Source: Stenotrophomonas lactitubi (GTDB lineage Bacteria; Pseudomonadota; Gammaproteobacteria; Xanthomonadales; Xanthomonadaceae). From it: DNA of 64,000 nucleotides. The position numbers were made by a program, and so were the translations under genes. The notes below the pieces were generated by a model that did no database searches, was not told the DNA's origin, and saw only the letters and a list, made by a program, of their open reading frames with translations. Shown one piece after another: positions 1 through 9,322 of this stretch; the stretch's first letter is position 1, and the number at the start of each line of letters is the position of its first letter. The stretch is taken from assembly GCF_002803515.1 (NCBI RefSeq), contig NZ_PHQX01000001.1:496001-560000 (forward strand), given 5' to 3'.

Positions 1-416
1 CGGCGTTCGTAAAAGGCGATCAGTTCGTCGCGCACGTCGATCACCGTCATCTGCATCACCGGCACGTTCCATTCCTGCGCGGCATGGGCTTCGGCGGCGT
101 CCATCAACTGCTTGCCGACGCCACCGCCCTGCTGGCTGGGATCGACCGAGAACATGCCGAAGTAGCCCTTGCCGTCGACATCGGCGACGTGGGCACAGGC
201 CACCAGCTGGCCGTCGCGTTCGGCCAGCAGGATGGTCGAGCGCGGGCGGTCCAGGTCGCCCTGGATGCCTTCGGCGTCGATGCGGGCGCCGTCCAGCAGG
301 TCGGCTTCGGTGGTCCAGCCAACGCGGCTGGCGTCGCCGCGGTAGGCCGAGGTGACCAGGGTGATCAGGGCGGGGATGTCGGCCGACGTGGCGGCGCGGA
401 AGGTCAGGGTGCTCAT
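1..416 (-). CDS. GNAT-family N-acetyltransferase (3' end outside window)
   Basis: The gene is read leftwards from an ATG at 414-416 and runs off the left edge, so about 138 codons are visible and the C-terminus is missing. The N-terminus (MSTLTFRAATSADIP) and the acetyl-CoA loop SQQGGGVGKQLMDAAE match the R/Q-x-x-G-x-G/A signature of GNAT acetyltransferases, preceded by the usual core strand (GKGYFGMFSVDP). The acceptor substrate cannot be told from the sequence. The family assignment is firm; the role is unknown. Confidence 0.85.
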   Translation of the reverse strand, partial: MSTLTFRAATSADIPALITLVTSAYRGDASRVGWTTEADLLDGARIDAEGIQGDLDRPRSTILLAERDGQLVACAHVADVDGKGYFGMFSVDPSQQGGGVGKQLMDAAEAHAAQEWNVPVMQMTVIDVRDELIAFYER

Positions 417-458
417 GCGGCTATTCTAGGTGGGGCTTGGGCGCTCGCAAATGGGTCA

Positions 459-498
459 GGGTCAGATCCCTTCTGTCGCGCAGAAGGGCTCTGACCCC
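459..498. repeat. GGGGTCAGA-type REP palindrome
   Basis: Imperfect inverted repeat with arms GGGTCAGATCCCTTCTG and CAGAAGGGCTCTGACCCC. It is one of five copies in the window. It lies just upstream of the ribosome-binding site of the following gene, so the longer open frame that reads through it is probably not translated. Confidence 0.8.
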
Positions 499-546
499 CG
501 GGCACCGGCTATGCTGCAGCTCACCGCTTTCCCGCAGGAGGCACGA

Positions 547-1011
547 GTGGACAGGCAAGGTGGCGTGGCTGTGAGGGTCGTAACGCTCGGTGTGGTCGTG
601 GTGATGTCCATCCTGCTTGTGCGCCAGGATGTCTCCGTCGCGGGCCGGGACGTTTCCTTCAACAGTTTTGCTTGCCCCAGGTTCAATCCGGCACGTGCAC
701 TGCCGGTCGCGCTGGAGGAACTGCGTGCGCACCCGGTCCGCTACCAGGGCCGCGCGGTGAAGGTGCGTGGCGCCTACGTCGATGGCTGGGAAATGTCGGC
801 GCTGCATCCGGGGCCTCCGGTACGTGACCCGTGGGCGGCGGACGGCATCTGGGTGGAGGGCATCGCGCCGATGACGCTGCCGACGGAGCAGGCCGTTGAA
901 ATGACCGGGATCGTGTCGGCGGCACGACCGGATGCGCAGAGCGGCAAGGGGCATCTAGGCAAGTGGCCGGCCGAGCTGTGCGTGTCGTCGGTGCGGCGGT
1001 TGCAGGAGTGA
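547..1011 (+). CDS. Hypothetical protein with N-terminal membrane segment
   Basis: A 154-residue protein if it starts at the GTG at 547. That start is chosen because AGGAGG at 536-541 sits five bases upstream, while the longer frame from 430 runs through a REP palindrome. Residues about 8-24 (VAVRVVTLGVVVVMSILLV) form a hydrophobic segment, either an uncleaved anchor or a signal peptide. The remainder is soluble-looking, with a central stretch containing RYQGRAVKVRGAYVDGWE that could be a small beta-barrel. I do not recognise the family. It sits alone between the acetyltransferase, read the other way, and the RAYT gene. Confidence 0.6.
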   Translation: MDRQGGVAVRVVTLGVVVVMSILLVRQDVSVAGRDVSFNSFACPRFNPARALPVALEELRAHPVRYQGRAVKVRGAYVDGWEMSALHPGPPVRDPWAADGIWVEGIAPMTLPTEQAVEMTGIVSAARPDAQSGKGHLGKWPAELCVSSVRRLQE

Positions 1012-1021
1012 TTGGGTGGTA

Positions 1022-1062
1022 GGGGTCAGAGCCCTTTGGCGATGCGAAAGGGATCTGACCCC
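1022..1062. repeat. GGGGTCAGA-type REP palindrome
   Basis: 41-base inverted repeat: GGGGTCAGAGCCCTTT, a short loop, then AAAGGGATCTGACCCC. It lies upstream of the RAYT gene and is almost identical to the copies at 1125-1163 and 1797-1837. Confidence 0.85.
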
Positions 1063-1124
1063 AATCCCCGACGCCGGAAAGGGCGACAGCCCGACTGTCA
1101 GGCGCGCCGCGTTGGCAGATGCTC

Positions 1125-1163
1125 GGGGTCAGATCCTCTTGCGCAGCAAAGGGCTCTGACCCC
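1125..1163. repeat. GGGGTCAGA-type REP palindrome
   Basis: Second copy upstream of the RAYT gene: GGGGTCAGATCCTCTTGC, then GCAAAGGGCTCTGACCCC. It ends 19 bases before the RAYT start codon. Two copies upstream and one at the 3' end form the usual REP/RAYT arrangement. Confidence 0.85.
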
Positions 1164-1182
1164 TTGGCTTCCGGAGACGCTC

Positions 1183-1833
1183 ATGCCCAGGCCGCGTCGC
1201 ATCGATGCACCGGGCTACCCACAACATGTCGTCCAGCGCGGTAACAATCGCCAAGGGGTGTTCCTCGCTGATGGCGACCGCGTCGCCTATCTGCGCCTGC
1301 TGTGTCATCACGCAGACCTGCAGCAATGCCGGGTCCACGCCTACGTGCTGATGGGCAACCACGTGCACCTGCTGGTGACGCCCGAGGCAGCCGGCGGGCT
1401 GTCGCGGATGATGCAGGCGGTAAATCGTGCCTACGTGCGCCGTGTGAATGATCGGCACGGCCGCACGGGAACTCTGTGGGAGGGGCGTTTTCACTCGACC
1501 CTGGTGGACACGGATCGCTACCTGCTTGCCTGCCAGCGGTACATCGAGCTCAATCCGGTGCGTGCGGGGATGGTGGCGCATCCCGGGGACTATCGCTGGT
1601 CGAGCTATCGGGCAAACGCGGAGGGCAGGGCGAATGCACTTCTCGTGCCGCATTCGGCGTTCGAGTTGATTGCGGCTGATGTGGATGAGCGGCGCAGGCG
1701 CTACGCCGAGTTCATCGAGCAGGGTGTTCCTGCGGGTGATCTGGCGGAGATACGTGGAGCGCTGCAGTCGCAGCGGCGATTGGTTGGGGTGCTGATGGGG
1801 TCAGAGCCCATTCGCGGTGCGAAAGGGATCTGA
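1183..1833 (+). CDS. REP-associated tyrosine transposase (RAYT, Y1_Tnp family)
   Basis: A 216-residue single-strand transposase-like protein of the IS200/IS605-related Y1 class. The metal-binding HUH motif is visible as H60-V-H62 in MGNHVHLL, and the candidate catalytic tyrosine is Y84 in NRAYVRRVN. The N-terminus MPRPRRIDAPGYPQHVVQRGNN and the block RYIELNPVRAGMV are typical of RAYT proteins, which are domesticated and act on short palindromic REP sequences. The ATG at 1183 is preferred because the longer frame reads through two REP palindromes. The last 12 codons and the stop lie inside the downstream REP palindrome, so the present C-terminus is repeat-derived. Its cognate repeats flank it; SMAG repeats elsewhere have a different stem. 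Confidence 0.92.
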   Translation: MPRPRRIDAPGYPQHVVQRGNNRQGVFLADGDRVAYLRLLCHHADLQQCRVHAYVLMGNHVHLLVTPEAAGGLSRMMQAVNRAYVRRVNDRHGRTGTLWEGRFHSTLVDTDRYLLACQRYIELNPVRAGMVAHPGDYRWSSYRANAEGRANALLVPHSAFELIAADVDERRRRYAEFIEQGVPAGDLAEIRGALQSQRRLVGVLMGSEPIRGAKGI

Positions 1834-1837
1834 CCCC
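1797..1837. repeat. GGGGTCAGA-type REP palindrome overlapping RAYT 3' end
   Basis: 41-base palindrome (GGGGTCAGAGCCCATTCGC ... GATCTGACCCC) that encodes the last residues of the RAYT protein and supplies its TGA stop at 1831-1833. It also lies just downstream of the sufS stop, between convergent genes, and could limit read-through. Confidence 0.85.
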
Positions 1838-1847
1838 GGCTGAGGTC

Positions 1848-3104
1848 TCAGCCCAGCAACTTCCGCACCTTCGTCAACGCCACCATGAACCGCTCGATCT
1901 CTTCATGCGTGTTGTAGAACGCCAACGACGCACGGCAGGTCGCGGCCACGCCGTAGTACTGCAGCAGCGGATGCGCGCAGTGCTGGCCCGAACGCACGGC
2001 CACGCCTTCCAGATCCAGCAGCGTGGCCAGGTCGTGCGCGTGCGCACCGTCGATCAGGAACGACACCACTGCTGCCTTTTCCGGTGCCTCGCCGATGATG
2101 CGCAGGCCATCGACCCGGCGCAGCTCTTCGGTGAAGTGCGCCAGCAGCTCGGCTTCGCGCGCTTCCACGTGGTCCAGACCGACGTTCTGCAGATAGTCCG
2201 CCGCCACGCCCAGGCCGATGAAGCCGGCGATGTTGGGGGTGCCGGCTTCGAACTTGTGCGGGGCATCGTTGAACACGGTGCCGTCGAAGCTGACTTCCTT
2301 GATCATCTCGCCGCCACCCAGGAACGGTGGCATCGCGTCCAGGTGCTCGCGACGCGCCCACAGCGCGCCGGTACCGGTCGGGCCGCACATCTTGTGGCCG
2401 GTGATGGCGTAGAAGTCGCAGCCGATCGCGGTGACATCGACCTTGCGGTGCGGTGCGGCCTGCGAGCCGTCGACCACGGTGACGATGCCGCGCTTGCGCG
2501 CTTCGCGACAGATCTCGCGCACCGGGTTGATGGTGCCGAGCACGTTGGAGACATGGGCCACGGCCAGCAGCTTGACCTCGGGGGTCATCGCCGCGCGCAG
2601 CGCGTCCAGGTCCAGCGCGCCGTCGGGAGTGATCTCGGCCACGCGGATGGTCGCGCCGGTGCGCTGGGCGACCAGCTGCCACGGCACGATGTTGGCGTGG
2701 TGTTCCATGCGCGAAACCAGGATCACGTCACCGGCCTTCAGTCGCGGCAGGGCCCAGGAGTAGGCAACGAGATTGATGGCAAAGGTGGTGCCGCTGCACA
2801 GCACCAGATCATTGCTGCGCACGTTGAGGAAACGGGCCAGCTTGTTGCGTGCGCCTTCGTAGGCGTCGGTGGCCTCGGTACCCAGCGCGTGCACCGCACG
2901 GCTGACGTTGGCGTTGTAGCGACGGTAGAACTCGTCCACTGCGCCGATCACCTGCACCGGCTTCTGGCCGGTGTTGGCGTTGTCGAAATAGACCAGCGGC
3001 TTGCCGTGCACTTCGCGCATCAGCAGCGGGAAGTCCAGGCGCACGCGCGCCCAGTCGGGGGCGTCGGCGGGTGCTTCGATCGGTCGCGGGGTGGACAGGT
3101 TCAT
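1848..3104 (-). CDS. sufS: SufS cysteine desulfurase
   Basis: A 418-residue PLP enzyme of the class V aminotransferase fold that takes sulfur from L-cysteine for Fe-S cluster assembly. The PLP lysine is K238 in TGHKMCGPTGTG, the PLP phosphate region is in the SGTTFAIN block, and the catalytic persulfide cysteine is C376 in RSGQHCAHP, the group II SufS pattern. The start is the ATG at 3102-3104, which overlaps the sufD stop by four bases (ATGA), indicating translational coupling; an open frame extends further upstream inside sufD but is not needed. It is the last gene of the suf operon; no sufE, sufA or iscU-like gene follows, because the REP/RAYT region begins just beyond. Confidence 0.97.
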   Translation of the reverse strand: MNLSTPRPIEAPADAPDWARVRLDFPLLMREVHGKPLVYFDNANTGQKPVQVIGAVDEFYRRYNANVSRAVHALGTEATDAYEGARNKLARFLNVRSNDLVLCSGTTFAINLVAYSWALPRLKAGDVILVSRMEHHANIVPWQLVAQRTGATIRVAEITPDGALDLDALRAAMTPEVKLLAVAHVSNVLGTINPVREICREARKRGIVTVVDGSQAAPHRKVDVTAIGCDFYAITGHKMCGPTGTGALWARREHLDAMPPFLGGGEMIKEVSFDGTVFNDAPHKFEAGTPNIAGFIGLGVAADYLQNVGLDHVEAREAELLAHFTEELRRVDGLRIIGEAPEKAAVVSFLIDGAHAHDLATLLDLEGVAVRSGQHCAHPLLQYYGVAATCRASLAFYNTHEEIERFMVALTKVRKLLG

Positions 3105-4363
3105 GCCACGCCCGCCTCGGCCAGTGCCTTGTCCAGCCGACGTGCCAGCTGCTCGCGCAGCGCTTCCGGCAGCACCTTCAGCGGCTCGTGGCAGAACGCG
3201 GCGCTCAGCAGCGCCTGCGCCTGGGCCTGCGGCAGGCCGCGCGAGCGCAGGTAGAACAGCGCGTTGGCGTCGAGCTGGCCGACGGTGGCACCGTGTGCGG
3301 CCTTCACTTCGTCGGCGTCGATCACCAGCGTCGGCTGGGTATCGATTTCGGCGTCGGCCGACAGCAGCAGATTCTTGTTGGACAGGTTGGCGTCGGTGCC
3401 ATCGGCGCCGGCACGGATCTGGATGCCGCCATGGAACACCACGCGGCTGCGATTGGCCGCCACGCCACGCCACTGCAGCTCGGCGCTGGTGTCGCGGGCA
3501 ATGTGGTCGATGCCCAGGCGGGTATCGACGTGGCGACGGCCGTTGCCGAGCAGCACGCCATTGGCGGTCAACTGGGCGTTGTCGCCTTCCAGACGCACGT
3601 TCAGTTCGTGGCGGCTGAGTGCGGCGCCCAGCTCCAGGTCCACGCGGTGGTACTGCGCGTCCTTGGCCAGTACCGCGTCGGTGCGCAGGAAGCTGGTCTG
3701 GCGCGCGCTGCCAGCCTGCACGCGGGCGTGCTTGAGCACGGCGTCGTGGGCGACGTGGGCGTGCAGCACGGTGTTGTCCAGATGCGCCGAGTCACCCACG
3801 CTGAAGCGATGCTCGACCACGCCCAGGCTGGCGCCCGCACGCAGTTCGATCAGGTGCCGGTGATGCCAGGCCAGGTCGGTGTCGCCGGCGACGCTGGCGA
3901 ACACCAGCTGCAGCGGCACCTCGACCTGCACGCCGTCGTCCACGCGCAGCACCACGCCTTCATCGGCGAGGGCAGCGTTGAGGCGGGCGAATACTTCGTC
4001 ACTGCGCTCATAGCGGCGGCCGAGGAAGCGTACGGCATCCTCGCCAGCGGCCAGTGCGGAAGACAGCGTTTCCAGCTGCACGCCGGCCGGCAGGCCCTGC
4101 ACGTCGCTCAGCGCGTCGTTGAGGCGGCCATTGACGAACACCAGGCGCGGCGCCGGGATGTCCTCCAGCACGGCGGCATCCAGCAGCGCCGGGGTCAACG
4201 GTGCGGCCGCAAAGCTGCGGCGCTCCAGCTGGCGCAGCGAGGTGTACTTCCAGCTTTCGCTGCGTGCGCCGGGCAGGCCGTCGCGCAGCACGCTGTCGAG
4301 CACTTCGCGGCGCGCATCGCTGCCGCAGAAGGCCTGGGCCATGGAGTCGAGCAGGGCGCTCAT
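3101..4363 (-). CDS. sufD: SufD Fe-S cluster scaffold subunit
   Basis: A 420-residue protein of the SufB/SufD family. In the SufBC2D complex it pairs with SufB on the SufC ATPases and helps build the nascent cluster and acquire iron. The beta-helix core is seen in the middle (VEVPLQLVF, HVDTRLGIDHIA, NLSNKNLLLS), and the C-terminal block contains IDADEVKAAHGATVGQLD and LFYLRSRGLP, the family signature. It starts at ATG 4361-4363, touching the sufC stop (TGATG), and ends by overlapping sufS, so it lies within a coupled operon. Confidence 0.95.
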   Translation of the reverse strand: MSALLDSMAQAFCGSDARREVLDSVLRDGLPGARSESWKYTSLRQLERRSFAAAPLTPALLDAAVLEDIPAPRLVFVNGRLNDALSDVQGLPAGVQLETLSSALAAGEDAVRFLGRRYERSDEVFARLNAALADEGVVLRVDDGVQVEVPLQLVFASVAGDTDLAWHHRHLIELRAGASLGVVEHRFSVGDSAHLDNTVLHAHVAHDAVLKHARVQAGSARQTSFLRTDAVLAKDAQYHRVDLELGAALSRHELNVRLEGDNAQLTANGVLLGNGRRHVDTRLGIDHIARDTSAELQWRGVAANRSRVVFHGGIQIRAGADGTDANLSNKNLLLSADAEIDTQPTLVIDADEVKAAHGATVGQLDANALFYLRSRGLPQAQAQALLSAAFCHEPLKVLPEALREQLARRLDKALAEAGVA

Positions 4364-5127
4364 CAGACCGCCGCCTCGGGCACGACCCGGTCCTTCAGGA
4401 AGTCATAGCCGTGCGCTTCCAGTTCCAGCGCCAGTTCCGGGCCACCGCTCTTGACGATGCGGCCATCGGCCAGCACGTGCACCACGTCCGGCTTGATGTA
4501 GTCCAGCAGACGCTGGTAGTGGGTGATGACCAGGAACGAGCGGTCCGCGCTGCGCAGCGCGTTGACGCCGTCGGCCACGCTCTTCAGCGCATCGATGTCC
4601 AGGCCCGAATCGGTTTCGTCCAGGATCGCCAGCTTCGGCTCAAGCACGGCCAGCTGGAAGATCTCGTTGCGCTTCTTCTCGCCACCGGAGAAGCCTTCGT
4701 TGACGCCACGGTGCAGCAGTTCGTCCTTCAGGTGCAGCACGGCCAGCTTCTGCCGAACCAGCTTGAGGAACTGCATGGAATCGAGCTCTTCCTCGCCGCG
4801 TGCCTTGCGCTGGGCGTTGAGCGCGGCGCGCAGGAAGTAGGTGTTGTTCACGCCGGGGATTTCCACCGGGTACTGGAACGCCAGGAACAGGCCGGCAGCG
4901 GCGCGCGCTTCCGGGTCCTGGTCGAGCAGGTCGACGCCTTCGAACTGCACGCTGCCTTCGGTGACCTCATAGCCGTCACGGCCGGCCAGGACATTGCCCA
5001 GGGTGGACTTGCCGGCGCCGTTGGGGCCCATGATGGCGTGCACCTGGCCGGGCTTCACGTCCAGGGACAGGCCCTTGAGGATTTCCTTGTCGCCGATGCG
5101 GGCGTGGAGGTTTTCGATCTTCAGCAT
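4363..5127 (-). CDS. sufC: SufC Fe-S assembly ATPase
   Basis: A 254-residue ABC-type ATPase of the SufBC2D complex; it powers the conformational change needed for cluster assembly and is not a transporter. Walker A is GPNGAGKST at residues 34-42, the signature is FSGGEKKRNEI, and Walker B is LAILDETDSGLD, the variant typical of SufC. The start is the ATG at 5125-5127 giving MLKIENLHARIGD; upstream codons in the same frame have no family similarity. It follows sufB after 73 bases and touches sufD. Confidence 0.97.
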   Translation of the reverse strand: MLKIENLHARIGDKEILKGLSLDVKPGQVHAIMGPNGAGKSTLGNVLAGRDGYEVTEGSVQFEGVDLLDQDPEARAAAGLFLAFQYPVEIPGVNNTYFLRAALNAQRKARGEEELDSMQFLKLVRQKLAVLHLKDELLHRGVNEGFSGGEKKRNEIFQLAVLEPKLAILDETDSGLDIDALKSVADGVNALRSADRSFLVITHYQRLLDYIKPDVVHVLADGRIVKSGGPELALELEAHGYDFLKDRVVPEAAV

Positions 5128-5200
5128 GGTGGGGGTTTCCGTGGTGCGGGCCGGGGCCCGCCGGTAAAAAGAATGCGTTGTGCGAGGGCAGGGCGGGCGA

Positions 5201-6676
<1,476 letters not shown>

Positions 6677-6694
6677 GGGGGGGCTGCCTACGGA

Positions 6695-7150
6695 TCAGGA
6701 GACGACGTCGACAGCGATGGTGCGGCGCTGTTCTTCGTCGACAAGGGGAAGAGGGGGCAGGATCTGCGCCAGGCTGACATCGCGCAGGGCCTCGGAGACC
6801 ACGTCGTTGATCAGCCGCCAGCTGCTGCGTGCGCCGCACTTGGGCGCCATGCCGCACTGGTGGTGGTCGTGGCTGCACTCGGTCAGGGCCAACGGCCCTT
6901 CCATGGCTTCAACCACTTCAAACAGCGAGATCTCGATCGATGGGCGGGTCAGCCGGTAGCCGCCGCGGACGCCGCGCAGGCCTTCGACCAGGCCGGCCTG
7001 GGCCAGTGGCTTGAGCACCTTGCTGACGGTGGGCGGCTCCAGACCGGTGAATTCGGCCAGCTCGGTGGCACTGAGCACCTCGCCCGGACGGGCGGCGAGC
7101 ACGGTCAGTACGACGGTGGCGTAATCGGTGAGCTTGGTGACGCGCAACAT
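6695..7150 (-). CDS. sufR: SufR-type Rrf2 regulator of the suf operon
   Basis: A 151-residue Rrf2-family transcription factor, related to IscR and to the gammaproteobacterial SUF regulator. The N-terminal winged helix (MLRVTKLTDYATVVLTVLA ... EPPTVSKVLKPLAQAGLV, then RGVRGGYRL) contacts DNA. The three cysteines in CSHDHHQCGMAPKCG are the presumed [2Fe-2S] ligands; their spacing here is C-X6-C-X5-C, against C-X5-C-X5-C in IscR. It is the first gene of the operon it should control. A palindrome overlapping the predicted promoter lies 19 bases upstream of its start codon. Confidence 0.93.
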   Translation of the reverse strand: MLRVTKLTDYATVVLTVLAARPGEVLSATELAEFTGLEPPTVSKVLKPLAQAGLVEGLRGVRGGYRLTRPSIEISLFEVVEAMEGPLALTECSHDHHQCGMAPKCGARSSWRLINDVVSEALRDVSLAQILPPLPLVDEEQRRTIAVDVVS

Positions 7151-7168
7151 GGGATGCGAGTGGTTCTT

Positions 7169-7193
7169 AAAGCGGACTGAAATTGTACGCTTT
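7169..7193 (-). promoter_or_regulatory. suf operon promoter with overlapping palindrome
   Basis: Read leftwards, TTGGAT, a 17-base spacer and TACAAT (complement of 7182-7187) form a plausible sigma-70 promoter with the -10 about 32 bases before the sufR start. The -10 is enclosed by an inverted repeat AAAGCG-N13-CGCTTT at 7169-7193, a good candidate for the SufR operator. This is a prediction from pattern only. Confidence 0.5.
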
Positions 7194-7360
7194 TATTCGC
7201 CGGCATCCAACCCGGCCATTCAGCGGGCGCTTGGGGCCGGCTGCAGGTCGGCGGCCGAGGGCGGCCGACGGGGCGACATGCTGGGGCATGGGGGTGATTT
7301 TCGCAATCACCCGGAATGGGCGAGAATCAACGTTCCTTTCGCTGCAAACGTCTCTTGCCG

Positions 7361-7828
7361 ATGCCCAAGAAGATCCAAGCCCGCAAGTCCGCCATCCACG
7401 GCAACGGTGTGTTTTCCGTGGCCCCGATCAAGCAGGGCGAGCGCGTGATCCAGTACAAGGGCCTGCTGCGCAGCCACGGCGATGTCGATGCCGATGACAG
7501 TGGCGATGTGGAAAGCGGCCATACCTTCCTGTTCACCCTCAACGACGACTGGGTGATCGATGCCAACTACAAGGGCAACGACGCGCGCTGGATCAACCAC
7601 AGCTGCGACCCGAACTGCGAGGCGGTGATCGAGGAAAACGAGGACGGTGACACCCGCGGCGACAAGGTGTTCATCGAGGCGCTGCGCGATATCAAGGCGG
7701 GCGAAGAACTGACCTACAACTACGGCATCACCCTGGCCGAGCGGCATACGGCCAAGCTGAAGAAGATCTGGGAGTGCCGCTGCGGTTCGCCCAAGTGCAC
7801 CGGCACGATGCTGCAGCCCAAGCGCTGA
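7361..7828 (+). CDS. SET-domain protein (putative lysine methyltransferase)
   Basis: A 155-residue protein with a nearly minimal SET domain. The SAM-binding and catalytic motifs are clear: ARSAIHGNGVF-like N-strand (residues 8-18), RWINHSCDPNC (77-86) and GEELTYNYG (114-122). It ends with a post-SET zinc cluster of cysteines C139, C141 and C146 in ECRCGSPKCTG. SET proteins transfer methyl groups to lysine in proteins; the bacterial substrate is unknown. The start MPKKIQARKS at 7361 fits the family; an in-frame ATG at 7316 would add 15 residues. It stands alone, divergent from the suf operon. Confidence 0.9.
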   Translation: MPKKIQARKSAIHGNGVFSVAPIKQGERVIQYKGLLRSHGDVDADDSGDVESGHTFLFTLNDDWVIDANYKGNDARWINHSCDPNCEAVIEENEDGDTRGDKVFIEALRDIKAGEELTYNYGITLAERHTAKLKKIWECRCGSPKCTGTMLQPKR

Positions 7829-7831
7829 TCC

Positions 7832-7908
7832 GGTAGCGCCGGGCCATGTCCGGCGAGCGTGAAGCGCGGGCGGAATGAGAAGCCGCCGGGCATGGCCCGG
7901 CGCTACCC
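7832..7908. repeat. SMAG REP pair
   Basis: Two inverted GTAG-headed units (GGTAGCGCCGGGCCATG ... CATGGCCCGGCGCTACC) that can fold into one long hairpin. It starts four bases after the SET gene stop and may act in transcription termination or RNA protection. Confidence 0.85.
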
Positions 7909-8000
7909 GGGCGTTTCTGCACCTGCCGTGCACGGCCGGGTCACCGTGGTTCAATGCGCTTTCGCCCACCCTGTCCGCTCCCCCCTATCTGGAGCACGAC

Positions 8001-8543
8001 ATGGCACAGCGTCTTCGCGGCAAGCAGATCGCCATTCTCGCCACGCATGGTTTCGAGCAGTCTGAACTGATCGAGCCCAAGCACCTGCTGGAAGCGGAGG
8101 GCGCGCGCGTCAGCGTGGTGTCGCCGGCCAAAGAGGCCAGCATCAAGGGCTGGAAGGACAAGGACTGGGGTGATTCGGTCGCCGTGGATCAGCCGCTGGA
8201 TGGCGCTGATGCCGGCCGCTTCGATGCGCTGGTACTGCCCGGTGGCGTGATCAATCCGGATACCCTGCGCACCAACGAAGCAGTACTGGATTTCATCCGC
8301 AGCATGGCCGAGGCCGGCAAGCCGGTGGCGGCGATCTGCCACGGCCCCTGGCTGCTGATCAACAGCGGGCTGGCGAAGGGGCACGAGGTAACCTCGTGGC
8401 CGTCGCTGCAGCAGGATCTGGCCAATGCCGGCGCGCGCTGGCGCGACGCGGAAGTGGTGGTGGACGGCAACCTGATCACCAGCCGCAAGCCCGCAGACAT
8501 TCCGGCCTTCAGCGAGGCGGTGGTGAAGGCGCTGGCGGCGTGA
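8001..8543 (+). CDS. DJ-1/PfpI-family protein
   Basis: A 180-residue member of the DJ-1/PfpI superfamily, a flavodoxin-like fold with members that act as proteases, deglycases or chaperones. The nucleophile elbow is AICHGPW with C113, the N-terminal strand is IAILATHGFEQSEL with the conserved acidic E19, and the strand DALVLPGGV is typical. The ATG at 8001 follows TCTGGAGCACGAC, a usable ribosome-binding site; the longer open frame runs through a SMAG repeat. The length and the CHGPW block resemble general stress protein 18/YhbO-like members. The precise activity is not certain. Confidence 0.92.
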   Translation: MAQRLRGKQIAILATHGFEQSELIEPKHLLEAEGARVSVVSPAKEASIKGWKDKDWGDSVAVDQPLDGADAGRFDALVLPGGVINPDTLRTNEAVLDFIRSMAEAGKPVAAICHGPWLLINSGLAKGHEVTSWPSLQQDLANAGARWRDAEVVVDGNLITSRKPADIPAFSEAVVKALAA

Positions 8544-8554
8544 TGTTTTGATGC

Positions 8555-8629
8555 GGTAGCGCCGGGCCATGCCCGGCGAGCGCGAAGCGCGGAAATGGCA
8601 GAAGCCGCCGGGCATGGCCCGGCGCTACC
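8555..8629. repeat. SMAG REP pair
   Basis: GGTAGCGCCGGGCCATGCCC and its inverted partner, lying between two convergent genes (stops at 8543 and 8645), where it could act as a bidirectional terminator. Confidence 0.85.
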
Positions 8630-8644
8630 GTATCTGGCGGGGGC

Positions 8645-9241
8645 CTATTGGCCGAGCACGCCGGCCGGCACCAGGTTGCCCAGGTTCTGGTTGAAGGTCA
8701 CCACCAGCTTGCCGTTCTTCACCTGCGCCGACTGCACCTGCAGAGCGCCGAGCAGGCCGGCCACGGCCGGGTCCAGCTTGTAGATCGGTTCGCGCTGGGC
8801 ATAGTCGCTCAGCCATGCGTTCAGCAGGCCGCGGGTACGCGAGTCGAGACGGCCGCCCTGGTTGGCCGGGGTGAAATCATCTACGGTCGGCTGCTGCAGG
8901 TGGAAGCCCTGGGTCTGCGCGTCATAGCGCAGGCCGCTGCTGAGCTTCACCGTGCCCAGCTTGGCCGGGTTGCCGCCCGCGGTGGCCAGCGCCACGTCCA
9001 TGCCAAGGTTCAATCGCTCGCCTGCCGGCAGGCTCAGCTGCGGGTGGCTCATGGTCAGCGCGATCAGGCCGCCCAGTGCGTCCTGGGTGCGCGGGAAGCT
9101 GCCGTCCAGATACTGCTGCACGTCGCTGGCGCCAACCGCCAGTTCACGACCGGAGATCGAAGGGGCGGCCTGCGCGCCGATCGCGGCAGCAATCAGCACG
9201 GTCGAGGCGGCAAGGCGGGTCATCAGGGAACGCAGGCGCAT
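8645..9241 (-). CDS. Exported DUF1439-like protein (YceB-related)
   Basis: A 198-residue protein with a cleavable signal peptide (MRLRSLMTRLAASTVLIAAAIGAQA, cleavage after AQA). The mature part begins SISGRELAVGASDVQQYLDG and holds LNLGMDVALAT and KLDPAVAGLLGALQVQSAQVKNGKLVVTF, a layout like the DUF1439/YceB family of periplasmic lipoproteins with a lipid-binding fold. There is no lipobox cysteine here, so it should be soluble and periplasmic. The family call is by recognition of the pattern and is moderate. Confidence 0.65.
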   Translation of the reverse strand: MRLRSLMTRLAASTVLIAAAIGAQAAPSISGRELAVGASDVQQYLDGSFPRTQDALGGLIALTMSHPQLSLPAGERLNLGMDVALATAGGNPAKLGTVKLSSGLRYDAQTQGFHLQQPTVDDFTPANQGGRLDSRTRGLLNAWLSDYAQREPIYKLDPAVAGLLGALQVQSAQVKNGKLVVTFNQNLGNLVPAGVLGQ

Positions 9242-9322
9242 GGCGGTGACCGGAAGAAGGATCGAAGAGGCCTACAGAGTAGCTTTGCCCGCTGAATCGC
9301 GGGTACACACCGCTGCAACGGT

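Noticed and set aside
3105..3473. N-terminal extension of SufS
   Set aside because: It lies inside sufD, and the ATGA overlap with the family N-terminus gives a better start.
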